The notes below the pieces were generated by a model. It worked only from the letters and a program-made list of their open reading frames with translations. It was not told where the DNA came from and did not search any database. This document shows positions 35,814 to 48,376 of a stretch of DNA of 64,000 bases, piece after piece. Position 1 is the first letter of the stretch; every line of letters starts with the position of its first letter. Origin of the DNA: Collybiopsis luxurians FD-317 M1 (taxonomy: Eukaryota > Basidiomycota > Agaricomycetes > Agaricales > Omphalotaceae); assembly GCA_000827265.1 (NCBI GenBank), contig KN834759.1:725666-789665 (forward strand), given 5' to 3'. Position numbers and translations under genes: made by a program.

Positions 35814-35984
35814 GCTACCCAGAGGACACCCCTAATTCTGGGCTCTTTGGGAACTCTGAAGGCTCTTCTTTTGCTTTCAGAGCTTTCCAGTTGCTCTCAG
35901 AGATGTCAAAGGATGCCCAGAGATCTCAGGGCACCTTAGAGCTGCCCAGGATTTGGGGGGTGTCTCTGGACAGCCTGGGCTGAA
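35814..35984. mobile_element. Miniature inverted-repeat element, family A copy 1
   Basis: TTCAGCCCAGGCT at the left and AGCCTGGGCTGAA at the right form terminal inverted repeats. They extend imperfectly to about 39 bases (through CCAGAGGACACCCC and its mate GGGGGGTGTCTCTGG). The element is 171 bases with no coding potential; it is a non-autonomous DNA element. Confidence 0.75.
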
Positions 35985-36288
35985 GGTAAATTTGCTGATG
36001 TGATATCTATTGGGATTTCCAACAATGCCAGCTCCAGGAGTGATACCACTAAAATGAAGTGCAAGAGAGTGAGAAAACAAGGGTTGTTGCATGCTTTAAG
36101 CTTCATGCAGTGGTATAGGATCTGTTAAATGTTATTGGCTAAGTCCTACATAAGTACACAAAACCTCAGAATGAAGAAGGAGTTCTGAGGGTCAGTACAA
36201 AATACAAAATGATACAAGTATGAGGACAGGGAATAAAGTAAAAGAGAGGGAATAAAGATGAGCAGTGAAACAACATCTGGAAAAAAGA

Positions 36289-36504
36289 CCTAAAGCCCAG
36301 GCTGCCCTGGGATATTCCCCAGATCCTAGGAAGCCTCAGAATTCCTGAGTATCCCTGGAGTTCCCTGGGCTTTTTGGGACCTCCAAGGCCAGTTTAAATT
36401 AACTTTAATTTACTTTTACATACTCTCAGGATGCTCAGAGATGCTGAGGTTACCCAGGATTTGGGAGGTGTCCCCTGGACAGCCTAGGTAGCCTGGGCTT
36501 TAGG
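36289..36504. mobile_element. Miniature inverted-repeat element, family A copy 2
   Basis: CCTAAAGCCCAGGCT (36289-36303) and AGCCTGGGCTTTAGG (36490-36504) are perfect 15-base terminal inverted repeats. The right arm shares GATTTGGGAGGTGTCCCCTG with copy 1. It is 216 bases and non-coding. Confidence 0.75.
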
Positions 36505-37749
36505 GATTTTTTCAGATGAACTGCAGAGAGATACTTGCATGGAGGCAAAAGAGAGAGTGGAAAACCATACACCCAGACTTAATCTGACAGCCACAGGACA
36601 CCACACAACCACCTGACTATCATGTGCTTGCAAATTCAAGAATTCTAACAGGATCAAGACATTGGAGGGTGTTTAATCTGAAGCATTTTTTGCTGTGCCA
36701 CCAGCGTTAGCCAAGGAAACTTCATAGACATATGGATGATTATGGAGCCCATATGTTTGATAGCCTGCTATGGCCAGGACTTTGGAATGAATAGGATTTG
36801 CTGGATATATCTTAGCTCACCTTTTGGTGCAGCTCAAGGGGGTTCAAGAATTTAAGCACCCATATGGTGCTAGGTTAATTAGTCCTGCTGTCAGGCAGGA
36901 AAAAAAATTTTCCACCCTAGCTGAAATTGGGCTGAAAACAGACCTGTTGGATGTGAACCAATGCCCCCAATCAATGAGTCTACTTCTCAGTGCTCAGGTC
37001 AAACAGAATATAACCTAGATCTGATAGAGCTTCTCAGATGCCTGTGTGACCAGGTGGTTGCAGAGGGTAAATGAAACAAGAAAATGGCAATTCAATGCTG
37101 AAGGAAGGGTTGTAAGACTGTCTGGGTTTGTTACCATTTTGAGCTCAGTTTTGATGCTATTGACTACAGTACCACTGGCATGTAGACTGTGCTGGGATCC
37201 ATTTTTTACAAAGACATGGACTTGCAATGCTTGTACCAGTAGTACCACACATCAATAGCATTCCTAGAGTCTAATCTAATTGTAATATGCCATATATGGG
37301 TCATGGGAATTGATTACATAGTAGTTAGTCCCCCAATTGCTTGAGAAAAAAAAAAATCAACCCCCAGTGTATTTTTTTTTCTTGAGCCCCCTTGGTGCAG
37401 CTATTGAATCAAAAAAATTTTCCCATAGTCAAAACATGCACAATATTATTATAACCTATTGTATGTATACTATGTAAATATGTATAGGCTTTGTATTACA
37501 CAAATATACTGTTCTGGAGTATGTTAAGTCAATACAAAGCTTACATTAGTATATTTAGTATGTTGTACTTAAAGTGTATTAACTGACTAGGAAAACTGAA
37601 GTAATCATAGGTGACAATGTACCATTACAAGCATATAATAAAATACAATACTACAGTAAGAAGGAGTACAGGAGTAGGATATATAGAGTAGAGTAAGTAG
37701 AAGAACAGGTGAAAGTATATTTTATTATTGCCTATTTATATGTTGAAGC
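36505..37749. other. AT-rich, CpG-poor intergenic
   Basis: No gene is supported. Homopolymer runs occur near 37349 and 37372. There is no CpG-rich or coding-like segment. Confidence 0.4.
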
Positions 37750-37845
37750 CTCAGGACATCTCAAAGATCTCCAGGGATCCTCAGGCTCCACAGGATTAGG
37801 GGGTGTCTTCTGGCATCCTGGACAGCCTATGTAGCCCAGGACTTC
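37750..37845. mobile_element. Family A element, partial copy
   Basis: GGATTAGGGGGTGTCTTCTG followed by GGACAGCCTATGTAGCCCAGG matches the right arm of the two complete copies. The left arm is missing or too decayed to see. Confidence 0.5.
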
Positions 37846-38130
37846 TGAGAAGCCTTAAACTGCCTGACAACAGCCCATGTGTGCCTAGGCTATAGGGCAT
37901 TTTTCCTGATGCTGTGAATAGTCAATACCCTTAACCTGCCATAAAAGGACTGCTAAGTCCAGAGGACTACCATACATTATCAGCAGAGAAGGGAGGGCAC
38001 TGCACAGCCTGCTAAGACCAGAGGACTACCAAGCACTATCTGCACAAGTGAGGGGGGGTCAAAACTTGTCTTCAGATTTGTCCACTAGAATATTTACACA
38101 GCTTTGCTGAACTCAGCTGGGTACATAGTT

Positions 38131-38247
38131 AAGGCCCTGGCATTGGTAGTGGGCCAATGCTGCTGTGTGGCAGCTACTCATTCCCTGTGTGGTGGTGCTT
38201 ACCTGGTGACTCAAATGCCACTGCCTTCCAGCTTAGTCTAGACTCTC
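38131..38247 (+). repeat. Dispersed element, CpG-decayed copy
   Basis: It aligns over its whole length with 48047-48163. Nearly every CpG of that copy appears here as TpG or CpA: CGTTGG became CATTGG, GCCGCGTGGCGG became GCTGTGTGGCAG, and GCGCGGTGGCG became GTGTGGTGGTG. This pattern indicates cytosine-methylation decay. Confidence 0.85.
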
Positions 38248-38657
38248 AATAAATGGTGATTTAACTGTGATGTAATCATGATGAAAACTGTAATTATGAG
38301 TCCGGAGTGAAACAAAGGAATCATCCTTGTCAGGGAGTTTAGTGTCATGGCTGTGACAGAATACTTACATTTTTCCCTGTATATGGTCCATGTGAATGTG
38401 ACCGCTCTGTGACCTTACGGCACCTTATGTTTTTTTGACAAGTGATCATGCTTCCTCTTTCACAGAAAATGCTGATAAAACTGGTAGCGCAATAAGCACC
38501 TTCCCACCACTTTGCATGGCAAAATCCAAGAACCATACAGATGCAGGTTCTTCTTCAGTTCTTGCTCTCCTCTCATTCTCATTCCTCTTATCACTCTTCT
38601 TGACACTCCTTGTAATATGCACCTGCAAAACTAAATTGGCTTAATGCTACCTGCTTA

Positions 38658-38890
38658 CAGTGGATGCAGAAAAAGATGTTACTCCATATATGGAAGAGCC
38701 ATTTCCACCTGTGCTCCAGCCTTGTTTTGCAAACACAAACTGACTACCATAGGCTGTAAATGTCCAATAACCACCAATTAAAATTTTACAATGGACAAAT
38801 GCATAAAAGTAGGCTTGGACAGGCCAAAAAAACCAAGCCAATACCTCCATATTTTGTGGGTTACCATGACATCTTTTTCTGCATCCACTG
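38658..38890. mobile_element. Tc1/mariner-like miniature element
   Basis: A 233-base element bounded by TA on both sides. Terminal inverted repeats begin CAGTGGATGCAGAAAAAGAT and match perfectly at the other end; with the flanking CTTA/TAAG the arms are 26 bases. TA target duplication and a CAGTG start are typical of Tc1/mariner. No transposase is encoded. Confidence 0.8.
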
Positions 38891-39133
38891 TAAGTGCTCC
38901 TGTATGTATGTTGCAATTGTATAGTCCCCTGTGATGCATAGAAAACAGGCTTTACTTTAGTTTATGATGTTCCACAAAGTGAACTTGATCTCTCTTTGAA
39001 GGTCTGCCTTTCTGCTCAGACATTCTACTACAGAGGTTCTGTATAGATTAGGCAATAGGCATCTCTCAAGCTTCCAGTGGTTCATCTGTTTCTTGGACTG
39101 CCTGTCTGTCTATCATTATATGTCCTTGCATAA

Positions 39134-39764
39134 ATGCTTGTGAAATCACTGCCAAATGTTCAATTTTATACTCTTGAAAACAAATCAAAGTCATCCACAC
39201 CAAGGATCCTTACGATGCATCCCCGCTCACTTATGGCCCATAGGTCTTTTGTAATTACTATGCTTGTCCTTGTTGCCCAAGTATTTTGGGTCTGCGGGCC
39301 TTGGAATCAATACAATCATTGGAGGAGTGAGGCGCTGCCTCAATGCATAGCAATTGCCCAAATAATCAGTAAGTTATATCATTCATTTCAAACCTGAACC
39401 AGCTTCCTGATCAACCTTATTTGTCCAGCCGATGCATTCACAAACATCATTCTGGTTGCTACCTCCCTCTATTTCTTCCAAAGTCTTCAATCCAAAGACA
39501 CAAAAAACCTGAGCTTTGTTTGATTGGGTCATTTATTGTTGGTGGTTTAACCACATTTGTTTCAATTGTCCATGCTGGAAAATTATGGAAAGCAACAAGA
39601 TATTGCTCTTTGCGAGCAATGTTGAGTGGAATGATTTGCATATGCTGAGATTGAATTCTCGTTCACAGTTGTTTGTCTCACATTGTATTCTACTTCTCTT
39701 ATCACACATGCTTACTACTGTGACGGCAGCAAATTTTGCTGTTCTGGTAGGTGTAATTATATGA
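39134..39764 (+). pseudogene. Dead multi-pass membrane protein gene
   Basis: Recognisable hydrophobic segments lie in shifting frames: a helix ending WNQYNHWRSEALPQCIAIAQ, then ADAFTNIILVATSLYFF, then FIVGGLTTFVSIVHAGKLW. A frameshift near 39510 and stops break the reading. The layout recalls the multi-helix integral membrane proteins, rich in paralogues, of mushroom genomes. The flanking DNA is CpG-depleted, in line with decay inside methylated repeat DNA. Confidence 0.5.
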
Positions 39765-42062
39765 TTGTGGAAATTGGCTCACTCACAGTACAAGTGAACA
39801 AACAATAGTCAGGCTGAGATCAATCTGTTACTGATTGTGTACCAAATAAGCCCCCAGTGGAATCCCCTATGGGATTTGGAGCATGGATCATTTTTCAATG
39901 AAGGCAGTAGTAGGTCAAGGGATGAGAGCTAGAGATGAGAGAAAGGATCAGGGATATATTGGACATGGACAAGGACAATACAAGAAATGGACTCTGCTGC
40001 TGTGCAAGTATCTACACAAGCTGAGAGTTATCCAGTGGCATATGACCATACTGGACATTGCATTTGGTAGCAGCTCTAATTCTACAGAAGGATCCTGGTT
40101 TTTCAAGACAGGCTTCAGTGACAACAACAGACTTTGCTGTACATACTAGCAATCTTTGTCACCCTTCCTTCCTCACAATGCTATGGCAGCTGCTGGCTTA
40201 TTGGTCTTCTATATAAAAAGTGCCACTGACTATTCTGCATTCATTGCATAAACCAAATGCAAATGTAATAATCAATCTCGGACTTGTACTTGCCGCGCGA
40301 TCCATTGCGGCAGCCCACTATCACAAGTATATTGCTGTGTCAGCTAAGTTCAGCTGAAACTGTGTGGCTCCTCCTTTCACAATAATGTACTCTGGATCAC
40401 TCCATCTACACACCTCCCTGTTTGGAATCTCAACTGTTTATGCCAGTATGTGCTTGATGAGCTGGACAGTCCTCATCCAGGGTTCAGTACTCCCAAAGAC
40501 CATAGTGGGCTGGTATATAGTCTAGTACTGTAGCCAACTTCATCTCATTTGTACTTAGACAATGTAGTGTTATTTTGACTCTCTGGCCTGGGCTAGCCAA
40601 GGTCCTCCAAACACATCTCCAGAGCTAGCTTTGTCAGTTCTAGGCTTTGGATGCCTTTGCAAAAAATTACCTGTATTGCTGTAACAAATCCAAATTCCTA
40701 AATCACCATGTCCCTCTTGAAATACCAATGCAACAGATCATGCTATGGCACTGCAGTCAATCTGTGAGCTCAACTGGATGTTCCAGGCCCAGGACCATTA
40801 CCCTTATTGGATCCAAGATGGAAGTGAGGGCCCAGGAAGGCACTGGTGACTCCCTTGAAATACTACCACTCCCCACCACTGATGCTGAGGAACTACTCTT
40901 TTGACCCAAAAGCAACCTTCTCCTGCTCCCACATGAGCTTGACCTTGAAGAGATTGGAGGAGTTACCGTTCCACTTGCCACATGCAAAACAGAGCCCAAA
41001 GATGACCACAACTTGGATGGGATTACTTGACCAAACAAGGATTACAAATGAAAAAGAAAGGCATCAAAAGCAAAGCAAAAAGAGAGGAATGAAAGGAAAT
41101 GCAGAGAGGCACAACAGATAGAAGGACCTAGTGGGATGCAGAGCACACAGAAGGGAAGAAGGACATGAGTCTTGGTGTAATGGTGGTCAGCAAGGTTACA
41201 AATATCACAAAAGAAGTGACATGTCCATAGATAAAAAAAAACATCAATATAAAGAGAACATGGGAACCATAGGAAAATGAACAAGTGTGCTGCAAGATGA
41301 CTCCTTTATGTCATTCCGGACTTGTAAATTACCTAAGTATCAGGTCATCTTTCCTAACAGCACATATACTCACAGAAAAATAAAGTGACAAGAGCATGGA
41401 TTGAACTAGTGACTTTTGGCAAGCTTAGATTATGTAATCTAAAGTTACACTTTGGCCACTACCCCAAGCTGGCTATATACCTTAGCTAACCCTAGAAATG
41501 AATGGCTGTGCTATCCAGAAACATTTCACAAGGATGACTGTCGACTGTGCACTGCAGCAGCAGATATGTTAAGTTTATTGGGATATTCTAGTTTTGGTAA
41601 AGGACGTAAAGATAGCACAGAGTAGCATGCAGGGCTACCCTGGACTCTACTTTATAATATTCACTTTGTTTGTAAAACCGGTTTGAAATATATCAATTCC
41701 AGGGCTAGATGAAAGGGGAAGTCTGATGCTTCAAATTTGGTGCAATCATGTAGAAAATTGAAGAATCATTTTCTACTTGATTGCACGGAAGCCACCTTAC
41801 TACATGGAATAGGGCCTTTCTGTTATGAAGATGCTTCATAACCCAATATATAATGCTTCTTGCAGTCAAAATTCACAGCAGTCCAAGGGTAACAACCCCA
41901 GCTGCCTGTTGGTTTCTAAACAACAACATGAGAGGCAATGGTATGGGAAAGGTAAGAAATTAGGTGTCATGCAGGCTCACAAATATGACTTGTTCATAAA
42001 CTATGCTGATTCAAATCAAGTATACATACATATATATTCAATGCTCCAGAACCAATTCTTAG
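39765..42062. other. AT-rich intergenic
   Basis: No gene is supported. A tRNA-like remnant at 41390-41475 is listed separately. Short open frames here have no domain or splice support. Confidence 0.4.
41390..41475 (-). ncRNA. tRNA-like remnant, possible SINE head
   Basis: On the minus strand, GGTAGTGGCCAAAGTG resembles a pol III A box. It is followed by an anticodon-arm-like hairpin (TTAGATTACATAATCTAA) and TAGTTCAATCC, close to the B box GGTTCGANNCC. It lacks a clear acceptor stem, so it is more likely a tRNA pseudogene or tRNA-derived SINE than a working tRNA. Confidence 0.4.
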
Positions 42063-45000
42063 CTATAAAAAGTTACACTCCTTCCATAAATTGAGCCAGG
42101 ACTCAATGTCACTTTTTCCAATTGGAGGCAAAGTTCTCAAAGTGGTAGACTCTTTCATTGCTTTATTACAAATGGCCACAGTGCCACCAAATGCTTCCCT
42201 GCCTTCTCTAGTCTGCGTTGAATTCGGGTTCCTAGCAATACTGCAAAAAAAATCCAGGATCTTCAAGGCAGGAATCTTATGTATTGTTTCAATCGACGTT
42301 TCTCCCCTATCGATGCTATCTTGCTTTTCCATTAGTGCATCAAGCCAATATTCATATGGCTCTACTTGGAGGTGCAGCTGAGCGCTAATGTCTTCTAGAA
42401 TATCCGTTATTTTGATGGGTCGAGGATGGACAATATTCAAAACTTGGCTAGATGACTCCCGCATATCCACTATTGCTTTTGCTGCAGTATTGACCGGGAC
42501 CCAGGACACATTCTAAAACATGCTGTTGGGAACCGAGTCATGGTTAAGTACAATAAATTTAAGCTTACCCCATTGACTTTGGGAAGATATCCAAGTGCAA
42601 TACTTGACTTCACAAGTGTGGGGAACCATTCAGTAGTTTTCCACTCTCCAAAGCTCCCACAGAGCTGACCAAGCCGCACTATGAGTGGACGCAGCTGTGT
42701 AGTCTTTGCTGCAGTGCATATAATCCTTTCAGCAATCCATTTACTTTTGGAATATCCAGACTCCGCAACAAGTTTCGAGTCGCTCAATGGCAGCTCTGGC
42801 AATGATTCTTTGCCCGGAACTATAAACATAGGTTAGTCAAAGTAAAATGTAATTTTATGAATACACATACGGGCATATGTACCAATTGATCCAATGAAAA
42901 TAAAGCGAGGAGGACATTGCAATTCTGAGTGAAGTGAGAGCTCTATTAAGTCCCTTACATCTTGAAGGGAGTGCCTAAAAGTGCCTAGTTCTGCATTGAA
43001 GTTTACTGGCCACCCTGGGTCATTTGGTCAATAATATCTTAGGCGTTGGACCTGTTCTTACCCATATGGATAATATGTGTTAAATTTCTTCGAAGCTGGG
43101 GGAATGAAGTGCATCAGTAACAACTTATTGACAGAAATAAGTCCTGCCACCTCAATCTCCAACTCTCCCTCAAATTTCAATCTATTGTTATCTGCTAATC
43201 GTCTAATATAGATGATTTTTGGAGATTCAGCAATTTCTTGAGGTAGTCCTTGCTTTTGCAAAGCAAGTTTTTGTTTTTCAAGCATGGAAATTTCATCCGA
43301 CATTGTCCCCAACACATAGATGCGTTGCACAGATTCCAAGACAATAAGATGTGCAAGAACATTAGGACCTAGAAAGCCTGTAGACCCAGTAATCAAAAAG
43401 ACTTCTTGCCCAACTGGATTAATTTCAGTATTAGCAAAGAGATGAGGTGTTGTAAAAGGTTGTGTAAAGAGAGATTCTGCAACACTAAGGTCCATGTGAG
43501 GAGTCCTGGTAGTGACTGGTGCATCAAGAGTCTCAAGAATGCACTGTGACAAGGATTTAATGGATGGGTATTGATACACCAAATTGAACGGCAGTTTGCG
43601 CTCTGAATGAAACTTGATTGGAGACCTAGATAAGGCATCTACTACGGTCTTTCTGATCCAGGTAGCTTGCAGGCTGGAATGACTTGTAATCACAAGTAAA
43701 GATTTTAAAATTGAATTTCTTACCTGTTACATCCATGCAGTAAGAAAATGTCATCAGAGTCATTGGATACTGAAGGAAGGACATTGTGCACAGCGGTTCT
43801 GACATATTCAGTTGTTGTTTCAGGTGACCATATTACTGGTCTAGGAATATCTTGTTGTGCTGCATCCTTGATACTCTCAAATAGCCTGTCAATTTCAGTT
43901 TGATAGCTCCTCAATGTTAACCTTCGTCGGATTGTGCCTTTGTTTGTCATTAGGGCAGGCTTTTCCTCAGATGCAATTAGCACAGTCTTGCAAATGTACA
44001 TGTCAGACTTTTTCAGATGCAAAAAACAAGCTCAATTACCTCTTTGAATATCCGGCAGCTTGATGGCACAAGGGAGTTTGTAGTTTGAATGTCTTTCCTG
44101 CAGATAACTAGACTGAGGTTGTGTAAAGATGCAGCCTACAGTGGGATACAAACCAAATCTCATGAATGATTCTTTCACGTCTCAAGGAGGGTTCTAATTT
44201 TGTATCAAAATTTGTTGAAGGGAAAACAAGAAGGCCAGCTTGAAAATGGCCAGTTCCAAAGAATAAGGCAGTATGAACAACCCTGTTGCAGTTTATGATT
44301 TCCTCTAAAGAAATTGGAGCCAATATGAACATTTCAGTGATTGTGCCTTACCCAAAGGGCTGGGATTAAACTGAAGATCATTTCCTTGTGAGATAAAATA
44401 GTTAATTTTCAGAATGATGATGTTGACCTTGAGTCCTGTGGATAGAGTAATGCGGTCATCAGTTCGTCCACAGAGCTTCCAATATCCCCTTTTGGCACTA
44501 TGTGGAATACAAAGATCACCAGTGGAGTAAGCATTTTCACCGTGCAATGAGGTGTTGATAACGGGAAGAGAGTGGGTAGGACACTCCTAAAAGAAATAAT
44601 ATTCAAAACCTCAAAGACTACAGCTTGATTGTAGTGGACACACCATCACCACAAGCTCATAAGTACCATCATGCTGTGACACAAACTGTGCTGCACAGTG
44701 GGGGTTGATTGAAAAATACTGCCAATCTTTGCCTTGAAAATCTACATCATGTGAATGATGCTTGATGTCTGGAAACCGTTTTGCAATCTTACCACTGAAC
44801 AGAGCACTGATAACCCCTACTTCAGTTCTATGGAATTGTTAGAGGTTTTTTTTTGGAAAACATTGAAAGAATGCATACGATCCAACCAAAGTAATTAGCT
44901 TGACGCCTTGTGCAATCATGAAATGTCCAATCGATTCAGCCAAGGGCCCACCGGCATATGCCTAGAAAGAATGATCAGCAGAGCTTCAGTTATTGCAAAA

Positions 45001-46307
45001 CAGAACAATGTGATCATACTAGTGCTTTTAAATCTCGTAGCACCTGTACAGATCTGGGGTTTTGCGACCATGCCTTTACCGAGAGAATCATTAATAATAC
45101 TGACCGTTATTTTGAAATAACACTCGAACCTCAATAAAAGAAGGCACACAAATCAGAAAAGACGCATGCGATATTTCTATCCCATGCAAGACACTTTCTG
45201 GTGTGGGTATCACGGGGTTGTTGCCTGGGGGGGATATAGCTAATGTAAATCCCGCAGCTGCCTTTGAATATATGAAAAATAGCCGATGAGTCCTAGTTAC
45301 GTGCACACTTACTACCCATGGAATAAAGTTAAGTCCAAGGGCATGGAACATTGATATTGCATGTGCGCTGAATGTTTCACCTTGAAGTTTAAATGATCCC
45401 AAATCTGTAAAACACCAAGGAAAAGTTCAGTAATTGACCAACTCTCAGATGTCCACCTACAAGGAGTCATTGCAACTTGGAGAAGTGAAGCGTGGCACCA
45501 CGGAATGGGCTTTGGATAAGATGAAGTTCCTAGGTGAATTATGAGTCTACAAAAAGACATGGGGTATTTGACACTGAAGTTTGGCGTACCAGATGAATGA
45601 ACATACAGTACAGGTCTTGTGGGAGAATAAGAGTTCACCCCGAAGCAAGAGTTGCTGCAATGGTCCTTGGTGCTCTCAAAGAATAGCTCACCAAAAGTGG
45701 GGAGGGGGACAATATTAGTCTCAGTCTTCCCAGACAACAGCTGTAGTTCTTGGAGCGATTCCTTGGCCAGGTTGCTTATTTTTTCCCCATCACTAACAAG
45801 CACATGCACAGGATTTGTCTGGTATAGCAGATGTGCAATCACTTGGGGGGAATTACGGGGAGATATTGGGAAACATGGAATATCAGCATGCATTAGCCCC
45901 AGAATGACGCAGAAATAGGTCGGTACATCTACTGTATTTGTAAGCTAATATTAAGGCCATAGAATTGCTGACAAACCTATTCCTGCTAAAATTGCAACTG
46001 GTGCTTGCCGAGAGCTAGTCTGGCTACTAGGTGATGTCAGGATGGTACTAGCGTACTTTGCAGCTTTGTGAATTGCTTCTGCAAGGTCAGAGAATGTAAT
46101 GCATTTGCAGCCATTTTCTGCTTCATAAGTAAAAACTGGATGATCTGGATTAAAGATAGCATGCCAATGATAAATCTGGGAGACATTCAATGAACCATCC
46201 AAAGGGGGTTCCTGGAAATGGCTTTGAGATTCATCACCATCGAGGTGTCGAAGTGGAAGTAAAAATGATACAGCCATGAGCGATTGCGAGTATAAAATGG
46301 AAGACAC
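42063..46307 (-). CDS. Adenylate-forming reductase (A-T-R domains)
   Basis: Many small exons on the minus strand; start at 46307 or 46277, stop 42065-42063. Adenylation domain: opening block IYHWHAIFNPDHPVFTYE, core A3 HSSGTSSYPKPI, FHALG, CVPSFIE, A5 YAGGPLAES ... STEVG, then YSTGDLC and GRTDDRI. Thiolation domain: HGC then NSLQATWIRK, with the phosphopantetheine Ser in NSL. Reductase domain (SDR type): TGSTGFLG nucleotide-binding loop, THIIHMGWPVNFN, and the YSKSK catalytic Tyr/Lys. I followed frames through most junctions and saw no certain break. Such enzymes activate a carboxylic or amino acid as AMP ester, load it on the carrier and release it by NAD(P)H reduction as aldehyde or alcohol. 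The substrate is not predictable here. It shares strand with the A-T-TE enzyme upstream. Confidence 0.82.
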
Positions 46308-47999
46308 GGCCGGTTATGAGTTTGGGGAGAAAGTTGTATCAAGTGCAAATATACCCTTCTTTATCTGTTTACATTGATCACACATTGGTAAGTGGAGTGA
46401 GAATATTGATTGTGATGACAGGATGTTACACTGAAAAGAGAAGATTTTTGGCGGAATGATGAGAAGAGTCATCTTCATACATTGATCCTGATTGAGTAGT
46501 CATAGAACAAGTATGAAGCCCTGTAGCCATTACTACCTGTTTTACAGCCAGCCTTGGGAAAAATAAAACGGCTAAGTGCATACTGATATATTACATGTGC
46601 CAGTATTACTACCTGAAAGTTTCTGTAAATGAAGATTTTGGGAAATTCTGCTCAGTCCGTTTGCGTCATCCCGAAGAGCGGATCGCTATCAGCAGTACAA
46701 ACTACCCACCCAAACAGTTCCGAGGTCTCCCAGCCTGTCTATCGACGGGGCTTCATTAGACCTTCATAGACAGGCTGGGAACGAGCTTAGTTTGGAGCCT
46801 ATTGACTCGACGCTCCCACGTCAAATGGGCAAACAATTTTTCAACAGCATTCCTAACGTTCTTTTTTAGTGCCATACGAAGTTCTCTGTCTTTTCATGTA
46901 GAAATATCTATAATCTGAACTTAGATTGTGAGATCGGCTGCTAAGTTCGGCACATCTCGCCGTTTTTCGCGTTACGCTACTCGAAGTCACTTTCCCTCAC
47001 GTCGAGTCACGTTGATACAACTCGAGCCGTTCAGAGTAGCTGAAAATATAATTGAATGTATATATACCTGAACCCGAGAATGAGCCGGAGTTGAATGATA
47101 AATATCAGTTGACTGTTTTGAAGCTAGATACCTATGTTCAGTCAATTTATCGGAATGACCATTTGAATGATTCCATCTCCGAGTCGGGCAAAATGATGGC
47201 CCTAATTCTTCGAGATTCTATTCTTGGAGCAATTAGTACGAAAAGATACCCCAGGGAATGGCGGACGCAGTCCGCCAAAACCTTGCTTAACATAATACAT
47301 CAAATGATCTCTGGACTATCCTCCTTCAAATCCCAATACCGCCTCCGCAATTCCTTAATATCCATCTTCACTCTGTGAACCAAGAAATGAAATTGTAATG
47401 CAACGAGTACGGAGTTTAATTACTGTACGGTTGCTTAGCGGCTCCGTAGACTATCAGGACCAGACGAAAAGCGGTTAAAGACATGAAGCCGAGAGAATCC
47501 GAAATTCCGAATTAAAGGATGGGAAGAACCCTTGACAAGCAAAGGAATTCAATCTGGTTATCATTACACTGAGCGAAACTTTTTCTCCTTTAGTATGATA
47601 TCTCTTCCGCAAAGTGTCGCAGTTCTCCAGATTGATAAATACGAAAGATCTTAAGAATACGTCCCAAGTGAAAATATCTGGGGTGGCGTGGGTGCAGCTG
47701 GAGCGATGATAAGTATCTTCATCAAATCAAACTATTCAGAGCCATTCGAATGCAATTCCCTTCCCACAACTGAATTATCCTACATTTATGCTGACAGCTT
47801 GACGGCTGTGGTATCAGCAGATAGCACAAGGGCGCTAATGGGATTGCCGCTGTCATCGTGTACTTTGAGAGTATAAGGTTACGGTCGATTGCCCTGTACA
47901 TTCTTCCGCTGAATCATGTAAGATGGTTAAAATATGTTGGTACATTGTAAGAGTATCGGAAATAAGTATATGACTTCCTACGCCTAATGATCAGATAAG
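46308..47999. other. Intergenic between the two synthetase genes
   Basis: This is the upstream region of the reductase gene. It includes an inverted repeat at 46728-46780. Short open frames at 47052-47378 and 47688-47876 have no support. Confidence 0.4.
46728..46780. promoter_or_regulatory. 15-bp inverted repeat upstream of the reductase gene
   Basis: TCCCAGCCTGTCTAT (46728-46742) and its exact reverse complement (46766-46780) flank a 23-base loop, about 420 bases upstream of the start codon. It could be a dimeric factor site or a small transposon scar. Confidence 0.55.
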
Positions 48000-48046
48000 T
48001 ATACAACAAAGGGTAAGTAGCCCGTAGTAATAAAGACCAACTTGAC

Positions 48047-48360
48047 GCCCTGCCGTTGGTAGTGGGCCAACGCTGCCGCGTGGCGGTTACTCGTGCCCTG
48101 CGCGGTGGCGCCGATAAGTATCTGGTGGCTCAAACGCCGCCGCCGCAACTTAGTCTAGACTCAAAATGGTTTGTAATTCATGATCATGACAACAGCTTTA
48201 ATACATTACTTTGTGTCATCAGTATTACACACTAATATAAAATTGCCTGTAAAGGATCAGGCACGGAATTCACCACCACAAAAATTCGGCATTTCATTAC
48301 ATTCCATGCACTCGTAATTGCTAATAATTTGCGCGCACAATAAATATTATACATTGATCC
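48047..48360 (+). repeat. Dispersed element, best-preserved copy
   Basis: A CpG-rich block (GCCGTTGGTAGTGGGCCAAC ... TTAGTCTAGACTCA) is followed by GGATCAGGCACGG, CGGCATTTCATTAC, CCATGC and a right end near ACATTGATCC. Related copies occur at 33.3, 38.1 and 56.3-56.5 kb. It abuts the stop codon of the A-T-TE gene at 48377, so it may serve as its 3' region. Confidence 0.75.
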
Positions 48361-48376
48361 AAAGTGTAAGCAAAAC

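Noticed and set aside
43058..43170. Frame break in the reductase domain
   Set aside because: Using an acceptor at CCCCCAG restores the expected THIIH...WPVNFN motif, so an intron explains it.
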